From Hevea brasiliensis (taxonomy: Eukaryota; Streptophyta; Magnoliopsida; Malpighiales; Euphorbiaceae): DNA of 64,000 bases. Location: the NCBI RefSeq assembly GCF_030052815.1, contig NC_079495.1, positions 50,693,043-50,757,042 of the forward strand, in the 5' to 3' direction. The notes under the pieces are model-generated. The model had not been told where the DNA came from and made no database searches. It saw nothing but the letters and a program-made list of their open reading frames with translations. Position numbers and translations under genes: made by a program. Positions 34,063 to 45,862 of the stretch are shown in pieces (position 1 is the stretch's first letter; every line of letters begins with the position of its first letter).

Positions 34063-35641
34063 GTCCTTAATGTTTATGTTTTCTTATTTCAGTCTTGAGA
34101 GGTGGTCAGCTACCACATTCTCGGATCCCTTTTTGTCCTTGATTTCAAGGTCAAATTCTTGTAGGAGTAAGATCCATCAAATCAACCTTGGCTTTGCTTC
34201 CTTCTTGTTTAAAAGGTACTAGATGGCAGCATGGTCTATGTATACAATGACTTTTGATCCGAGTAGGTAGGATCTGAATTTGTCAATTGCAAACACCACT
34301 GCTAGGATTTCCTTTTCTATGGTAGCATAGTTGATTTATGCATCGTCAAGTGTTTTGCTGGCATAGTAAATGGCATGGAGCTTCTTAGACTTCCTTTGTC
34401 TGAGTACTGCTCCAACTGCATAGCCACTTGCATCGCACATCAGCTCAAGTGGTAGCTCCCAATCAGGTGGTTGCATAATTAGTGCTGAAATTAAAGCTTC
34501 TTTAATCCTGCTGAAAGAAACAAGGCAATTTTCATCAAAATCAAAGGGAACATCTTAACTTAACAAATTAGTCAATGGCTTAGCTATTTTGGAAAAATCT
34601 TTAACAAGTCTTCTGTAGAAGCTTGCATGTCCCAAAAAGCTCTGCACTCCCTTGACTGATGTTAGTAGTGGCATCTTTTCAATAATTTCAATTTTCGCCC
34701 TGTCAACTTCAATTCCTCTTTTTGACACCAAGTGGCCAAGAACAATACCTTCCCTTATCATGAAGTGACATTTTTCCCAATTTAGAACCAGATTTGATTC
34801 TTTACATCTTTGCAACACTTTGGATAAATTAGCTACGCATTCACAAAAGTAGTTCCATAGACAGAAAAATCATCCATAAAAGCTTCCATAATATTTTCAA
34901 TATAATCAGAAAAAATTGCCATCATGCATCTTTGAAAAGTAGCAGGGGCATTACAGAGATCAAAAGGCTTTCTTCTATATGCAAAGGTTCCATAAGGGCA
35001 TGTGAATGTGGTCTTTTCCTAGTCTTTTAGGTGAATAGGAATTTGGAAAAATCCAGAATATCCATCTAGATAGCAAAAGTAGGAATGTTTCACTAGCCTT
35101 TCTAACATTTGATCTATGAAAGGGAGAGGAAAATGGTATTTTCTGATGGCACTATTTAATTTCCTATAATCTATACACATGCGCCAACCAGCGACTACCC
35201 TAGTAGGGATTAATTCATTATTTTCAGTTTGAATGACAGTTGCCCCACCCTTCTTAAGCACTACATGCGCTAGACTAACCCATTTATTATCAAAAATTGG
35301 GTGTATAATACCTACATCTAATTGTTTCAGAATTTCCTTCTTAACTACTTCTTTCATGTTTGGGTTAAGTTTCCTTTGATGTTCAATAATGGGTTTAGTG
35401 TTTTCCTTTATAGGTATCCTATGCATGTAAATTGAAGGACTAATCCCTTTCAAGTCTTCTATTTTATACCCTATAGCCTTGCTATGGGTCCTAAGTACCC
35501 TTAATAAGTTTTTTTCTTCTACATTAGATAGGCCAGCATTGATAATAACAGGATAATTAGAATTTGAGTCCAAGAATGTGTACCTTAGTGTGGAGGGGAG
35601 AAGTTTCAATTCTACCTATTTGGTGTCTTCTTGTGACTTAC
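34063..35641 (-). pseudogene. Athila RT and RNase H, right copy
   Basis: The RT N-terminal domain (35609-35019) is well preserved, with LKGISPSIYMHR, CIDYRKLNSA, and LDGYSGFFQIPI. After frame breaks comes FMDDFSVYG (near 34870), with the RT catalytic Asp pair intact. The connection (34818-34555, SFLGHASFYRR) and an RNase H remnant (about 34500-34100) follow. It is truncated at its N-terminus by element B at 35642. Frameshifts at about 35019, 34840 and 34550 inactivate it. Confidence 0.87.
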
Positions 35642-35812
35642 TGTAACACCCCTATTTGCATAGCCTAGTATATTTTACTGTTCCGGTGATCGGTATCGGT
35701 CCGGACAATTAAGGGGATTAGAACCATGTCTAAGACACCTAGATAAGCCTTGAACGCAAATAATTAGTAATTGCCAAATAGTTAAGTATAAAGAAGAAAA
35801 ACAAAGCATAAA

Positions 35813-35866
35813 AAGTTAAATGAGCTGGGAGTCACAGCGATGGGTGACCTTCCAGGGAAATGACTG
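35813..35866 (+). promoter_or_regulatory. 5S-ICR-like block, B 5' LTR
   Basis: AAGTTAAATGAGC, then GCGATGGGTGACC (identical to the 5S C-box core apart from the second base), then CAGGGAAAT. It lies 171 bp into the LTR. Confidence 0.5.
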
Positions 35867-36217
35867 CAAGGTCAGTCTTAACTCAAATTTCGAACAGGAA
35901 AATGTGACGCCGTTGTCCTTAGGACATTTACAAACACAGTGGAAAAGAGAAAATCAAGAAAAAGAGTTGTTAAGCAGGTCAAATAATTAGGTCAGGGATC
36001 CGAAAGAAATACCAAATAACTTGCAAACCGGATTGAACCGATGAGGGGCGATTTAGTCAATTCACCCCTAGAGCTGACTCCTGACCTAACTGCCTAATAA
36101 AATCGGAGAAATGAATCTTTGGGAATCGAGAATTAAATTAAAGAACTAATGAAAAAATAAATACAAAAGAAAAAGAAAATTGAAAAAGTTTATTTACATC
36201 ATGCTTACCTCATTGGA

Positions 36218-36236
36218 TGACATCATCATGATGTCA
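36218..36236. promoter_or_regulatory. 19-bp palindrome in B 5' LTR
   Basis: TGACATCAT-C-ATGATGTCA is a perfect inverted repeat around one base. It is repeated exactly at 45634-45652 in the 3' LTR. Confidence 0.5.
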
Positions 36237-36549
36237 AAACTCATTTTAATTTTCCTACCTAAATTGACTAAGTAAAAAGTATTTTTAAAGACTTAAAAAT
36301 ACATAAAATTGAAAAGATTCAAACCACTCTTCTTCCCTCACCCAAGTTGGACGCCCCACTCCACTCTCTCACTTCACCATTGAAAAACCACCATTGAAGC
36401 TTGAGTTCAAGCTTTCTTCCAACCACTTAACCCTACTTTGACCCCGAACTAGTCCATAAAAACTTGTTAGTTTAACTTGAGAAAGCTTTAAAGGAAGGAC
36501 AGAAAAGAAAAAAAGGAAGGAATTGAAGAGTTAAACTTCAAAGTTTAAG

Positions 36550-36555
36550 GTTAGT
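36550..36555 (+). promoter_or_regulatory. Splice-donor-like site in B LTR
   Basis: AAG/GTTAGT at +908. The homologous acceptor position before gag is CCTGAG at 38955-38960, weaker than in A1 and C. Confidence 0.35.
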
Positions 36556-37009
36556 GGTTTGAATTAAAAATTTATGTTTAATACTTATGTTTTTAGTGTA
36601 AGTAACTTAGATCTTAACTTAAAATCAAAAGAAAATAATTGTTGGGGGACCAAAAGAGAATTTTGGCTAGCCTTAGTGAGGGTTTGAAATGAATGATTTT
36701 GAGGTGTTTGAATGGTTGTTTAGGTTGAGTTGTGTATGTGAAGTATGGGTATATGTTTTGAATGCATTAGATTTGAACTCTATGTAATTAGGGTTTTGAG
36801 CATTTTGAAAAATTGGAGAAAAAATTGAAAATTGGTCAATTGATGCTATTGAGCTGATTTGAGTAGAGAAATGCTATTGAGTAGAGAAATGGTCAGTTGT
36901 GACCATTTGTGGTGTGTGCGAATTGTTAGAAATGAGTTTCAATTCGTATTGGTTAGGGTCAATATGCAGGCAGCTTGACCTAGGTCTCTTTCATGGACCA
37001 AAACTGAAA

Positions 37010-37690
37010 ATTTACCAACCCAATTGGTGTGATGCCAATTGGGAATGAAAATAGACACAAAATGGCACATTTTTCATTCAGGAATCATGCCTAGAAAGTG
37101 ACCATAACTTAGTGAACAATTAGGCCAAATCCGGATTAGGGCATACAACCCTGTATAAAAATGACCAAATGAATAGTAGTTATGTAAATGACCATAACTT
37201 GGTCTAGGAAGGTCCAAATGACTTGAATTTTGTACCGATAGAAAGCTGAGACATAGCCCTACAACTTTCATGTAGAAAACAAACCCAAATTTTGACCATA
37301 ACATATCCAAAAAGTCACCTGCAGTCAGTGTACAAAATTACCAATATACAGAAAATGCTCGGAATTCTGGGTAACACCAAATCCGGCCAGCCCCATTCAA
37401 ATAGTTATATCTTGGGCTACAAAACTCCAAATGGAGTGATTCAAAAAGAGAAATAAATTTAAGACAATAAGGAACAACTTTGATGAAGGACACTTAGCCA
37501 GATTACCACAGCAACTTGACTAATGGAATAGTAGAATACAAGGGACCAATACTGAAAATTTGTAATTTCTCTTAGGAGACTTAGAAATTGAATTGGAAAT
37601 CAATGCCAACAAAATTGACACTCAAAATATGGTATATGGGTGTAATTAGAATTAATAAACCTATTAAGTATAGAAAAGTCAATGTTTTGA
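37010..37690 (+). repeat. Hairpin-module array, B 5' LTR
   Basis: It contains CCCAATTGG-7-CCAATTGGG (37019-37043), then the CCATAACTTGG module (about 37190-37310), then ACTCC-AAAT-GGAGT (37434-37447), in the same order as in A1. Confidence 0.55.
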
Positions 37691-38800
37691 CATGAATAGT
37701 TCCACCATACACAAAAAAGTGAAAGACCCGAAATTTATAAATCATAATAGGAAGGATAAGTTTGTAAAGAAATTGTTGGAATTTAAGTATTAGAAATGGA
37801 TATTGAAGCACTTTAAATTTATGTGTTTCAGTTAGAAAGGGATCTTCAAAGGAGAAACGAAAGTTTAAGCAAATTGAGCCGACAAAAGAGGCTTGTGCAC
37901 AATAAACTTTAATTTATCATTTTCTAATTGAAAACTTACTTAGCTATGCATTGTGAATTAGTTGTACTAATTATGGGTTTCGAGAAATGCTGTGTTGCCA
38001 TTTTATGAATAGAAATTTGAATTGGAAATTGATTTGTGTTTTGCGTGAAATGTTTGAATAACTTGATTTAAATTATTTTTTATTCACACTTGGCATGGCA
38101 ATAGCACTATGTTCCTCCTCCATTTATGGGGTGAGTATGACTATATTCCTCCCTCTCTGGCTTGCCAGTCTGAGGTGAGTTTGGATGAGTACTCATTAGT
38201 TGAGACTACACTGACGCTTTTGTGCGGATATTTAGTTATACCCTTGTAATTAGTTGATGTAAATAATGTTATAGTCATATGTATTTTTTTGTAATTGAGC
38301 AGTTGTACAATCATATGTAAAAATATTATCCTTTGGCTTATTATGGCTGTGAACTATATTATGAATGAAATCAAATATTTTCAAAGCAATGAGACTGGAT
38401 TTACTTAAATGTTTTGCAATTGTCTTAAATTATGGAGATTGGTTGGATTTGTGATGATTTGAGTTTAGTGGTTGCAATTGGGTTGAAATGAATTATTTGG
38501 AAGTGTTTTTCACAAGTTTTGAAGAACTAATTTTTCCAAATATAGACGGTACTCTGTCGAAAATTTTTCAAAATTTGCGTAAAAATAAAAATGTAAAAAA
38601 AATTTTAACTAGTCTTAAACTTCAAGTAAAAGTTTTTATTCCTACCAAAAGTGCTCACCACCTTCGAAAAGTAAGAAAATTATTTTAAAATCCCTTGTAG
38701 TATATTTAATGGGTTACCGGTAGGTGAAGTACAGTAATTCATTAGATGTACTACGGGATCATATTACATCTTACTGAGGGGTAGGGTGTGACATGTTTAG

Positions 38801-38812
38801 TGGTATCAGAGC
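38801..38812 (+). other. Primer binding site, element B
   Basis: TGGTATCAGAGC is a perfect match to the usual initiator tRNA-Met complementary core, seven bases after the LTR. Confidence 0.85.
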
Positions 38813-38983
38813 ATGGTTTTCAAATGAATATTGATTGTGCATGTGCATATTTCCTTTGATAAGTACAACTGCTCAAGTGTCCTAAATTGATACATATAAC
38901 ATATTTGCATCATAAATATGAATTAATGGAGAGAGATCTCCTTGTGTAAGTTATCCTGAGAAAAGAAAATTTTCTGAATAGAA

Positions 38984-39512
38984 ATGGAAGTGGGGAATAA
39001 ACCAGTAGAACAATCAAATACGGTTGAGGCACAAGAGGAGGCCTCAGCTCCTCAGAGTGTCGAAGGCTCGACTGTACCGATTCCACCCATACAAATTACC
39101 ACACAAGTGGCACCGCAAATGGCCACCTTCTTCCAACAAATGGCTGATAGTTTGTCAGGCCAAGCTCAAACCGAAGCTCAAGCCCAAGTACAGACTCAAC
39201 CCCTACAAGGGCAGTATGAAATAGAAAAGAGTGAGAAATCTATGGGTCAGAACTCGAATAGGCAATTGGGGAAAAGAAAAGAATTTGAGGAACCCCAAAT
39301 TTATAGATATGATAGAGGCGGATCTTCAGGGTGGAAGCAATCGAGAACTCGTTGGCAAAGAATTCGAAGTTCCTACCCTATCTGTGTCTATGAGGTATGT
39401 GGCAAGTTACACGAGGATATTTGCTATAAGGTTACTAGAGCTTGTTTCAATTGCGGTGGAATCAGGCATTACGCCCGAAATTGTACTAGCACATGCCGAT
39501 TTATGTCACATA
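38984..39512 (+). pseudogene. Element B gag, N-terminal part and zinc knuckle
   Basis: The ATG at 38984 gives MEVGNKPVEQ, an acidic and Gln-rich N-terminus with MATFFQQMADSL, as in element C gag (MAAMFQQMAGN). The frame then passes directly to the basic region and to cysteine clusters C..C..LH..IC and CFNCGGIRHYARNC. The whole conserved gag core is missing, which is a larger deletion than in A1. The frame is open to the solo LTR at 39513, then continues at 43177. It is not functional as a capsid protein. Confidence 0.8.
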
Positions 39513-41617
39513 TGTCACATCCTACCCCTCTATAAGGCATAACATGATCCCGTAGTATACCTAATGAATTACCAACTCTGTCTACTAATAACCCATTAAA
39601 TACACTATAAGGCATTTTAAAAACTTTTCTTACTCCTTTTATAGTGGTGAGCACTATTTACAGGTGTTAAAAACCTTTTTGAACTGAAATGATAGAACTA
39701 ACACATTTGAATTATTTGGAATTTCTATAAAAATTTTGGCAGAGTGCCATCTGTATTTTGGATAAAACAGTTCTTCAGAAAACCTGTAAAAAGCACTTCA
39801 ATATATTTCCAAATCTCAACTCCAACATATTTCTCAACACAACATATTTCTCAACTCAAATCCACAGTGATTTTTCAAAGACTGAGATAAAAGAAATATA
39901 ATACAATTTTTACAAGTCAAAATAACTCATAATTTACTTTACAACTTCAATGTACAACTTTAATTTAACTCTGCTCAAAACCAAAAACAATATATACATA
40001 CAGTGGTTATACATTACAGTACAAAATGCAAAATGTGGTATACTCGTTATACCCGATAATCTCTCGCTGGATGTACTAGCAGCCTAGTCTGCTGCCCTGT
40101 CTGTCTGTCTACCTGTGACAGCAATAAAAAGAAAGCTATCACTGAGACAATATCTCAGTGGTGCACAATATTAACCAAATACAACTTTAAATCACAATTC
40201 ATAAATAATTTAAATGATGGATACATAAAATCATAGTTAAATTCAAGACAATGAATGTCAGAAGGAATTTAACACAACATCACAATAAATCTCAGTAATC
40301 AAAGCATAGTTAAATTCAAAAGACAGTGAATGTCAATAAGAATTTAAATTCATTTCACAATCTCACAATACATAACAATAAATCCCACACAGCTTAATCA
40401 TGTTCCAAAGTTCAATTCGTCCCAAAAGTCGATGACTAATGAGGAATAACATAGCTAGCTAGCAAAAATATGAGTACTCATCCAATTCATCCTCAACAGG
40501 CACACACCTCAACACTTCAGCCAGAGAGGGAATTCAATTCGTCCCACTAGACAAGCTAGCGAGGAATACAATCAATATACATGATAGCTGTGGTTTCAAA
40601 CCATTTCCAATGCTTTTCAATCAATAAGTATCCATCAATATCATTCAAACAATTTCTCACAATTTCAAACCATTTACAGTGCTTTTCAAGCGATAAATAT
40701 CCATTCAAACACATTTCCACAATTTAAAACAATAATGTACAAATAGTCATAATTAATTTCAATTGAAAAATTCAAAAGAAATAGTTGTTGTGCACAAATC
40801 TCTGATAACTGTCTCCTGGTCTTGACTCAGTGTTTCCTTCCCTTTTCCTGAGTCTTTGCTAACTGAGAAACACAATTTGAAGTGTTTCAGTACTAAATTA
40901 AACTGTCTCTAACGATAATGTTTGATAAGTAATTCACTGAATGCTATTATTTGCTTAATCAACCTAATATATCGACCCTCGATGCATTCTAGGTAAATTA
41001 GATTTTAATGTTATTAATATGTCACATTTGATAGTCTTTTAGGGTTGGTACATGTTACCAAGTTCATTTCTGCGTATACTGCATTTTCTTGCAATTTGTT
41101 GGATTCCGGGATTCTAGTTTGACCTAGCCGGACGACCTAGTTCCCTAGGTTTTTGGGTTTTGGTCAAAACTACAAACTTGTAGATCTATGTCTTATGGAA
41201 CTCGGGGCAAAATTTCAAGTCATTCTGAGTTATGTAGACCAAGTTATGGTCATTTTACTATTGCTGGTCAAATTGCACCAAAATTGGTCATTTTAGGTCA
41301 CTTTAGGTCATTTTAGGTTCGGCCAGTTTTTGGACCTGAACTTGTGCAAGCTGTTTGACTTGCTTATGGTCATTTCTGGGCTTTGGTGTCTTCATAAGAC
41401 TTGTAGATATGGTCTTAACTATTAATGGTTAAAATTTCAGGTCAATTGGACCTGTTTTGAGTGAATTATGGCCTAAACACTAACTGCTGCCCAAATGGTC
41501 AATTTTCAGGCCTTACTTGCACTTAATCCGGATTTGGTCATTTTTCAAGCTACCTTGCAAGCAGAATTTTGGTAAGCTTTCTTCATAAAAGTTGGCACAT
41601 TTTGTGCCTAATTTCAC

Positions 41618-41644
41618 CTCCAATTGGTCTCATACCAATTGGAG
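41618..41644 (-). repeat. Perfect 11-bp-stem hairpin in C solo LTR
   Basis: CTCCAATTGGT, five bases, ACCAATTGGAG. It is the strongest version of the first hairpin of the module array. Confidence 0.7.
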
Positions 41645-42950
41645 CCACACAATTAAAGTTCTAGGCCTAAAACTCAAACTGCCTTATTGCAATTCTTGCA
41701 TACATATCAAACATCACTTTTAACACTCACCAAACTTAACATTCAAACTAATTCTGGTTGTACCACAACCTAAACATAAGTTACAACATATTATAGGTCA
41801 TTTTGGCAGCTTACAATTACATTCAATGTGCACCAACAAGTGCAGAATTTGTCCAATTCAATTTACAACAATTCAATCACCAATTCATGCTCATTTACAT
41901 ATCCAACTTCATACCATCATACATGCACTCAAACTGCCATAACAACCAACACATTTTAACATCATTATTCCATAAACCAAGCATGAATTCCAGCATTCCT
42001 CAAGAGTTAGTAAACTGCCACAATGGTACACTTACATTCCATTACTTTCCAAGCTTTAAATTTCATTTTACATTTACATATACTAAGTATACATCACCCA
42101 AACAATTTCCTACACAATATACATTTAATCAATCATTTAATTCACCATTTACAAGCACAATTAAACTGCCTTCAAGGTGCTTCCATGGCTGCCAAAAGTG
42201 CACATTCCCATTCAACATCAAAACTCAAAAATTTCTCCATAAATCAAACACCCATAACATCCTTACAAACTTTAACAAAGCAATAATCAAAAACTCAAAC
42301 TTACCTATTGTTGGGACTTTCTAAATCTTCACTAAAACTTCTTAATATTGGTATCTACTTCTTCCTTGTGAAGTGGGGATCAAGATTAATGAAGGAGCTT
42401 TGGTGTTTGGAGGTGAAAATGGAGGAGGTTTGAAGCTTCACTTAAGTTTTGGCTATGGAGGTTTCCTAAGGTTTCATTTCGGTTTGGATGAAAGAAATGG
42501 AGAAGATGATGTTTAGTGGAAGTACACCTGCCCATAAGATGTTAAATTAATTCCCATAGTGGTCCACTCACCTTAAATAAATCATATTATATGTTTTAAT
42601 TGATAATTACTCCATTTACCCACCATTTTTGCTATTTACATTAGGTACCCCTAAATTAATTTTTCATTATATTTTCCAAGTGTAATATTATTTATTTTTA
42701 ATGGACATTTAGGTCAAAAGACAACTCGGGGTGTTAAATGACCACAATGCCCCTGTTCGGGTTGCATTCCTGATTTTTCGGTAACACCGGGTTTTGTCCA
42801 TTTTTTGATTTCTCACTTTTCTTTGTACTAATTATTTAATTTTTCTTTGATATTTCTAATGATATTTATACTTCAATAAATATTTATTTGAGTCCTAAAA
42901 ATATTTTCCAGGGTTCCCCGCGATCCAGGGCTAGTCAACGGTCCGCGCCA

Positions 42951-43001
42951 TGACTTCCCAATGCGGTCACCCATCGCTGTGGTTCTCGGCTCGCTTAACT
43001 T
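42951..43001 (-). promoter_or_regulatory. 5S-ICR-like block, C solo LTR
   Basis: On the minus strand AAGTTAAGCGAGCC is followed by GCGATGGGTGACC, five bases, and GGGAAGTC. It is the best match to 5S rRNA outside Cassandra, starting 175 bp into the LTR. Confidence 0.55.
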
Positions 43002-43176
43002 GGTTACATTTCTTTGCTATTATTTTTCCTTTGCTTTTCTTGTATTTTCTTTTCTTGTATTTCATTATTTTATGTCTCCTCACTCATATTGAAGCGTAGT
43101 TCTAGGCATCCTAGCTGTCCGGACAACACTGGTCACCGGAATAGTAGTACGCACTACCGAACATAGGGGTGTTACA

Positions 43177-43495
43177 ACATACTACACCAAAGGAATCAGT
43201 CCAAGGTTCTGATTATAGAGGCTCATTAATAGTCAGTAGGGGCAGAGGTAGAAGTAGAGATAGCACTTCGGGTAATCCTAGCACAATGGACCAACCCGAC
43301 GAGAGGAATATGCTAGAAAGATGGAACGCCATGCATCGAGGGGAAGAAGCAGAGACTTTAGATGTTATTGCCGGTACGTTCTTAACTTTTCAAAGGAATA
43401 ATTCTGTATTATTTAATTCCGACTCTACTTATTTATACGCTAATACTAAAATTATATGTTCTACTGCTATTCCCTTACATGGAGATAAATTTTGA
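43177..43495 (+). pseudogene. Element B gag end and protease start
   Basis: This continues the element B frame beyond the solo LTR. It has a Gly/Arg-rich gag tail (SRGRGRSRD), then the conserved lead-in to protease (EEAETLDVIAGTF), then the active-site region VLFNSDSTYLY. Related elements have VLFD.GSTHSY, so the catalytic Asp is Asn and the Gly is Asp. A TGA at 43493-43495 ends it. It is dead protease. Confidence 0.8.
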
Positions 43496-45057
43496 TGTGT
43501 TAGTGATTAGTCTTTTAGGATAAGAATTACAATAATAAGGGTGATTGGAATTAATTTTGGAAAAGTTTCTAGTGAGAGACATCTCCTAGACTACGATAAA
43601 TTATAAAGTTAATTAATAAGCCTAATTAGATAAGGTAAGAGGACCTAAAAGTAAGTTATAGTAATATAGCTACCTTAGATGCGAGTAAGGGTATTATTGC
43701 TGATAGATGTTAGTGGGTACCATAATCAAAATAAGTTTAAGATATTAGTAGATTTGAAAGAAATAAGATATAGGGAAGTTTGATCTATTAGGATGTATTA
43801 TAGTCACTATGCAATATGCTTGATGTTTGTGCTGTAAGCTGCAGATTACAGTTCTGACTTGAGATTTATTTTGTAAAGCTACGTACTACCTGATAGTCCA
43901 CTAAGATGAGGATTATTGCAAATGACATCTATTTTGGTAAAATTCTGCCGGGATAGAATTTTATTATTGGAAGGGAGTTTGAAAATCCTAACCCGGGATT
44001 TAAAACTCTAAATTTAGAATATCGAAAGGTTATAGTTGAGTACAAAAGGAAGTAATGACTACACATTAATGCAAAATAAGCTATAGAGTATCGATAGATA
44101 AAAGAGTTATGGAAGTAAAAATTAGAATAGTTAGTGCAAATATAATAAAGAAACGTTATGAATATTAGTTAAAGTGTTGACTAGAATGGTCAGAAGACCA
44201 AATCAAAGTAATATTGAAGTATAGCAGATTTATTAGGGATGATAAGAGGTGCTAAATCATGACTCGACAGTCAAGTTAAGGAAGAAGATAAGATAGAGGA
44301 ATAAAATAATTAAAGTTGTGGAATTAAAAAAAAAAAAGAAACAAATAGAACAGTAAGAAATGAGAAAAACGCTAGATGAGGAATTGCCACCAGGGCAAAC
44401 AACCTACTTAAGACGTGTAACGATATCCCAAACTATTTTATCAAGAAAGAAATAAGTTAAACAAAAGCAAACAAGATAGTGCAAAATGGCACATAGGCCT
44501 TAGTAATAAATGGAGATGGTAAGATAATAGCTATGGACCTATGGCCAGTAAAGAGGTAAGAAGTTCATATATGACTAACAAGGTCATTTAAAAAAAAAAA
44601 AAAGAGATTACAAAAGAAAATAATTGGTAAGCAATAGTAAGAAAAGATTATGATTGTACAAACAAATTAAATGTTACATGAGATTGTTAGAAGTCTTACA
44701 CAGACTCAAAGGAATGAAGATTATAAGATTATGTAAAAAGGAGAAAGACTAAGTTCTCATTATCTAGGATCACACGAGGTCCAAGAAAGAGTGGATCCGT
44801 TAGCACACAGATTTGCTTACCTCTAAAATTGAAATGAATTGAAAATTAACTTATGACAGAAGCTCATAAGGAACTTGGCACACGAGGTGAGCAATCGATA
44901 TGTAAATATTATTGGTTAAAGTGCTATGGACCATCATTCCGACGATGAGGCTACATGGAAAAGTGAGAAAAACATGAGAAAATAACACATATGACTATTT
45001 GAGGATAGATAGTGGGTAGAATTTCAAGGACGAAATTTCTTTTAAGGGGGAGAGAAT
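43496..45057 (+). other. Element B degenerate internal region
   Basis: This is about 1.5 kb of A-rich sequence with no ORF of note. The first part still aligns by eye with the element C protease (for example TTAGTGATTAGTCTTTTAGG against the C counterpart at 56405-56425). The rest is too decayed to assign. I see no RT, RNase H or chromodomain motif. It ends in the pol-tail relic ATTTCAAGGACGAAATTT and the polypurine tract. Confidence 0.55.
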
Positions 45058-45862
45058 TATAACACCCCTATTTGCATAGCCTGGTATATTTTACTGTTCC
45101 GGTGACCGATATCGGTCCGGACAATTAAGGAAATTAGAACCATGTCTAAGACACCTAGATAAACCTTGAACGCAAATAATTAGTAATTGCCAAATAGTTA
45201 AGTATAAAGAAGAAAAATAAAGCATTAAAAGTTAAATGAGCCGGGAGTCACAGCGATGGGTGACCTTTCCGGGAAATGATTACGAGGTCAGTTTTAACTC
45301 AAATTTCGAACTGGAAAATGTGACGCCGCGGTCCTTAGGACTATTGTGAACACAGTGGAAAAGAGAAAATCACGAAAAAGAATTGTTAAGCAGGTCAAAT
45401 AATTAGGTCAGAGATCCGGAAGAAATACTGAATAACTTGCAAATCGGATTGAACCGGCAAGGGGCGATTTGGTCAATTCACCCCTAGAGTTAACTCCTGA
45501 CTTAACTGTCCAATAAAATTGGAAAAACGAATCTTTGGGAATCGAGAATTAAATTGAAGAACTAATGGAAAAATAAATGTAAAAGAAAAAGAAAATTAAA
45601 AAAGTTTATTTACATCATGCTTGACTCATTAGATGACATCATCATGATGTCAAAACTCATTTTAATTTTTCTACCTAAATTGACCAAGTTAAAAGTATTT
45701 TTAAAGACTTAAAAATACATAAAATTGAAAAGAATTAAACCATTCTTCTTCCCTCATCCAAGTTGGCCGCCCCACTCCTCTCTCTCACTTCATCATTGAA
45801 AAACCACCATTGAAGCTTGAGTTCAAGTTTTCTTCCAACCACTTAACCCTACTTTAACCCCA
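45058..45862 (+). repeat. 3' LTR of element B, truncated
   Basis: It starts TATAACACCCC (G to A in the terminal TGT) and follows the 5' LTR to about +805. It includes a 5S-like block (45230-45280) and a palindrome (45634-45652). The copia LTR then begins. The remainder should lie to the right of the copia element, outside the window. Confidence 0.85.
45230..45280 (+). promoter_or_regulatory. 5S-ICR-like block, B 3' LTR
   Basis: AAGTTAAATGAGCC, GCGATGGGTGACC, then CGGGAAAT, 172 bp into the LTR. Confidence 0.5.

Larger units (their letters stand above)
27423..35641 (-). mobile_element. Athila-R, Ty3/gypsy element truncated by element B
   Basis: Reading right to left, the pieces are RT (cut at 35641), RNase H, integrase to 32676, spacer, env-like ORF (31869-30604), tail and LTR (28998-27423). 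Its gag and protease lie outside or beyond the truncation at 35642, where element B inserts. Frames are broken. The integrase lacks two catalytic acids. It is a close relative of Athila-L but clearly diverged from it. Confidence 0.85.
35642..38793 (+). repeat. 5' LTR of element B (3152 bp)
   Basis: It starts TGTAACACCCCTATTTGC and ends GGGGTAGGGTGTGACA. It carries the 5S-like block (35813-35866), a 19-bp palindrome (36218-36236), a donor-like AAG/GTTAGT at 36550, and hairpin modules (37010-37690). It has no 20-bp minisatellite. Confidence 0.88.
39508..43181 (-). mobile_element. Solo LTR of family C (3664 bp) with 5-bp TSD
   Basis: The LTR spans 39513-43176. It is flanked by ACATA (39508-39512 and 43177-43181). 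On the minus strand it starts TGTAACACCCCTATGTTCGG and ends GGGGTAGGATGTGACA. It belongs to the same family as the LTRs of element C. It holds the 5S-like block (42951-43001), a donor-like ATAG/GTAAGT (minus, G at 42304), and an 11-bp-stem hairpin (41618-41644). Apparent ORFs inside it (41803-42324, for example) are AT-rich LTR sequence. Confidence 0.92.
35642..45862 (+). mobile_element. Element B: degenerate chromovirus-like element, 3' LTR cut
   Basis: It consists of a 5' LTR (35642-38793), an internal region split by a solo family-C LTR, and the first 805 bp of the 3' LTR (45058-45862), which is cut by the copia element. The PBS is TGGTATCAGAGC at 38801-38812, and the polypurine tract AAGGGGGAGAGAA is at 45044-45056. 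The gag core is deleted, the protease site is mutated and no RT is recognisable. It sits in RT of Athila-R. The left target flank is CTTAC, and the right flank lies outside the window. Confidence 0.82.

Noticed and set aside
41803..42324. 173-aa plus-strand ORF
   Set aside because: It lies inside the family C solo LTR, antisense to it, is His/Phe/Thr-rich from AT-rich sequence and matches no domain.
43496..45057. Undescribed gene in the B internal region
   Set aside because: There is no ORF of length, and the first part aligns with decayed protease.
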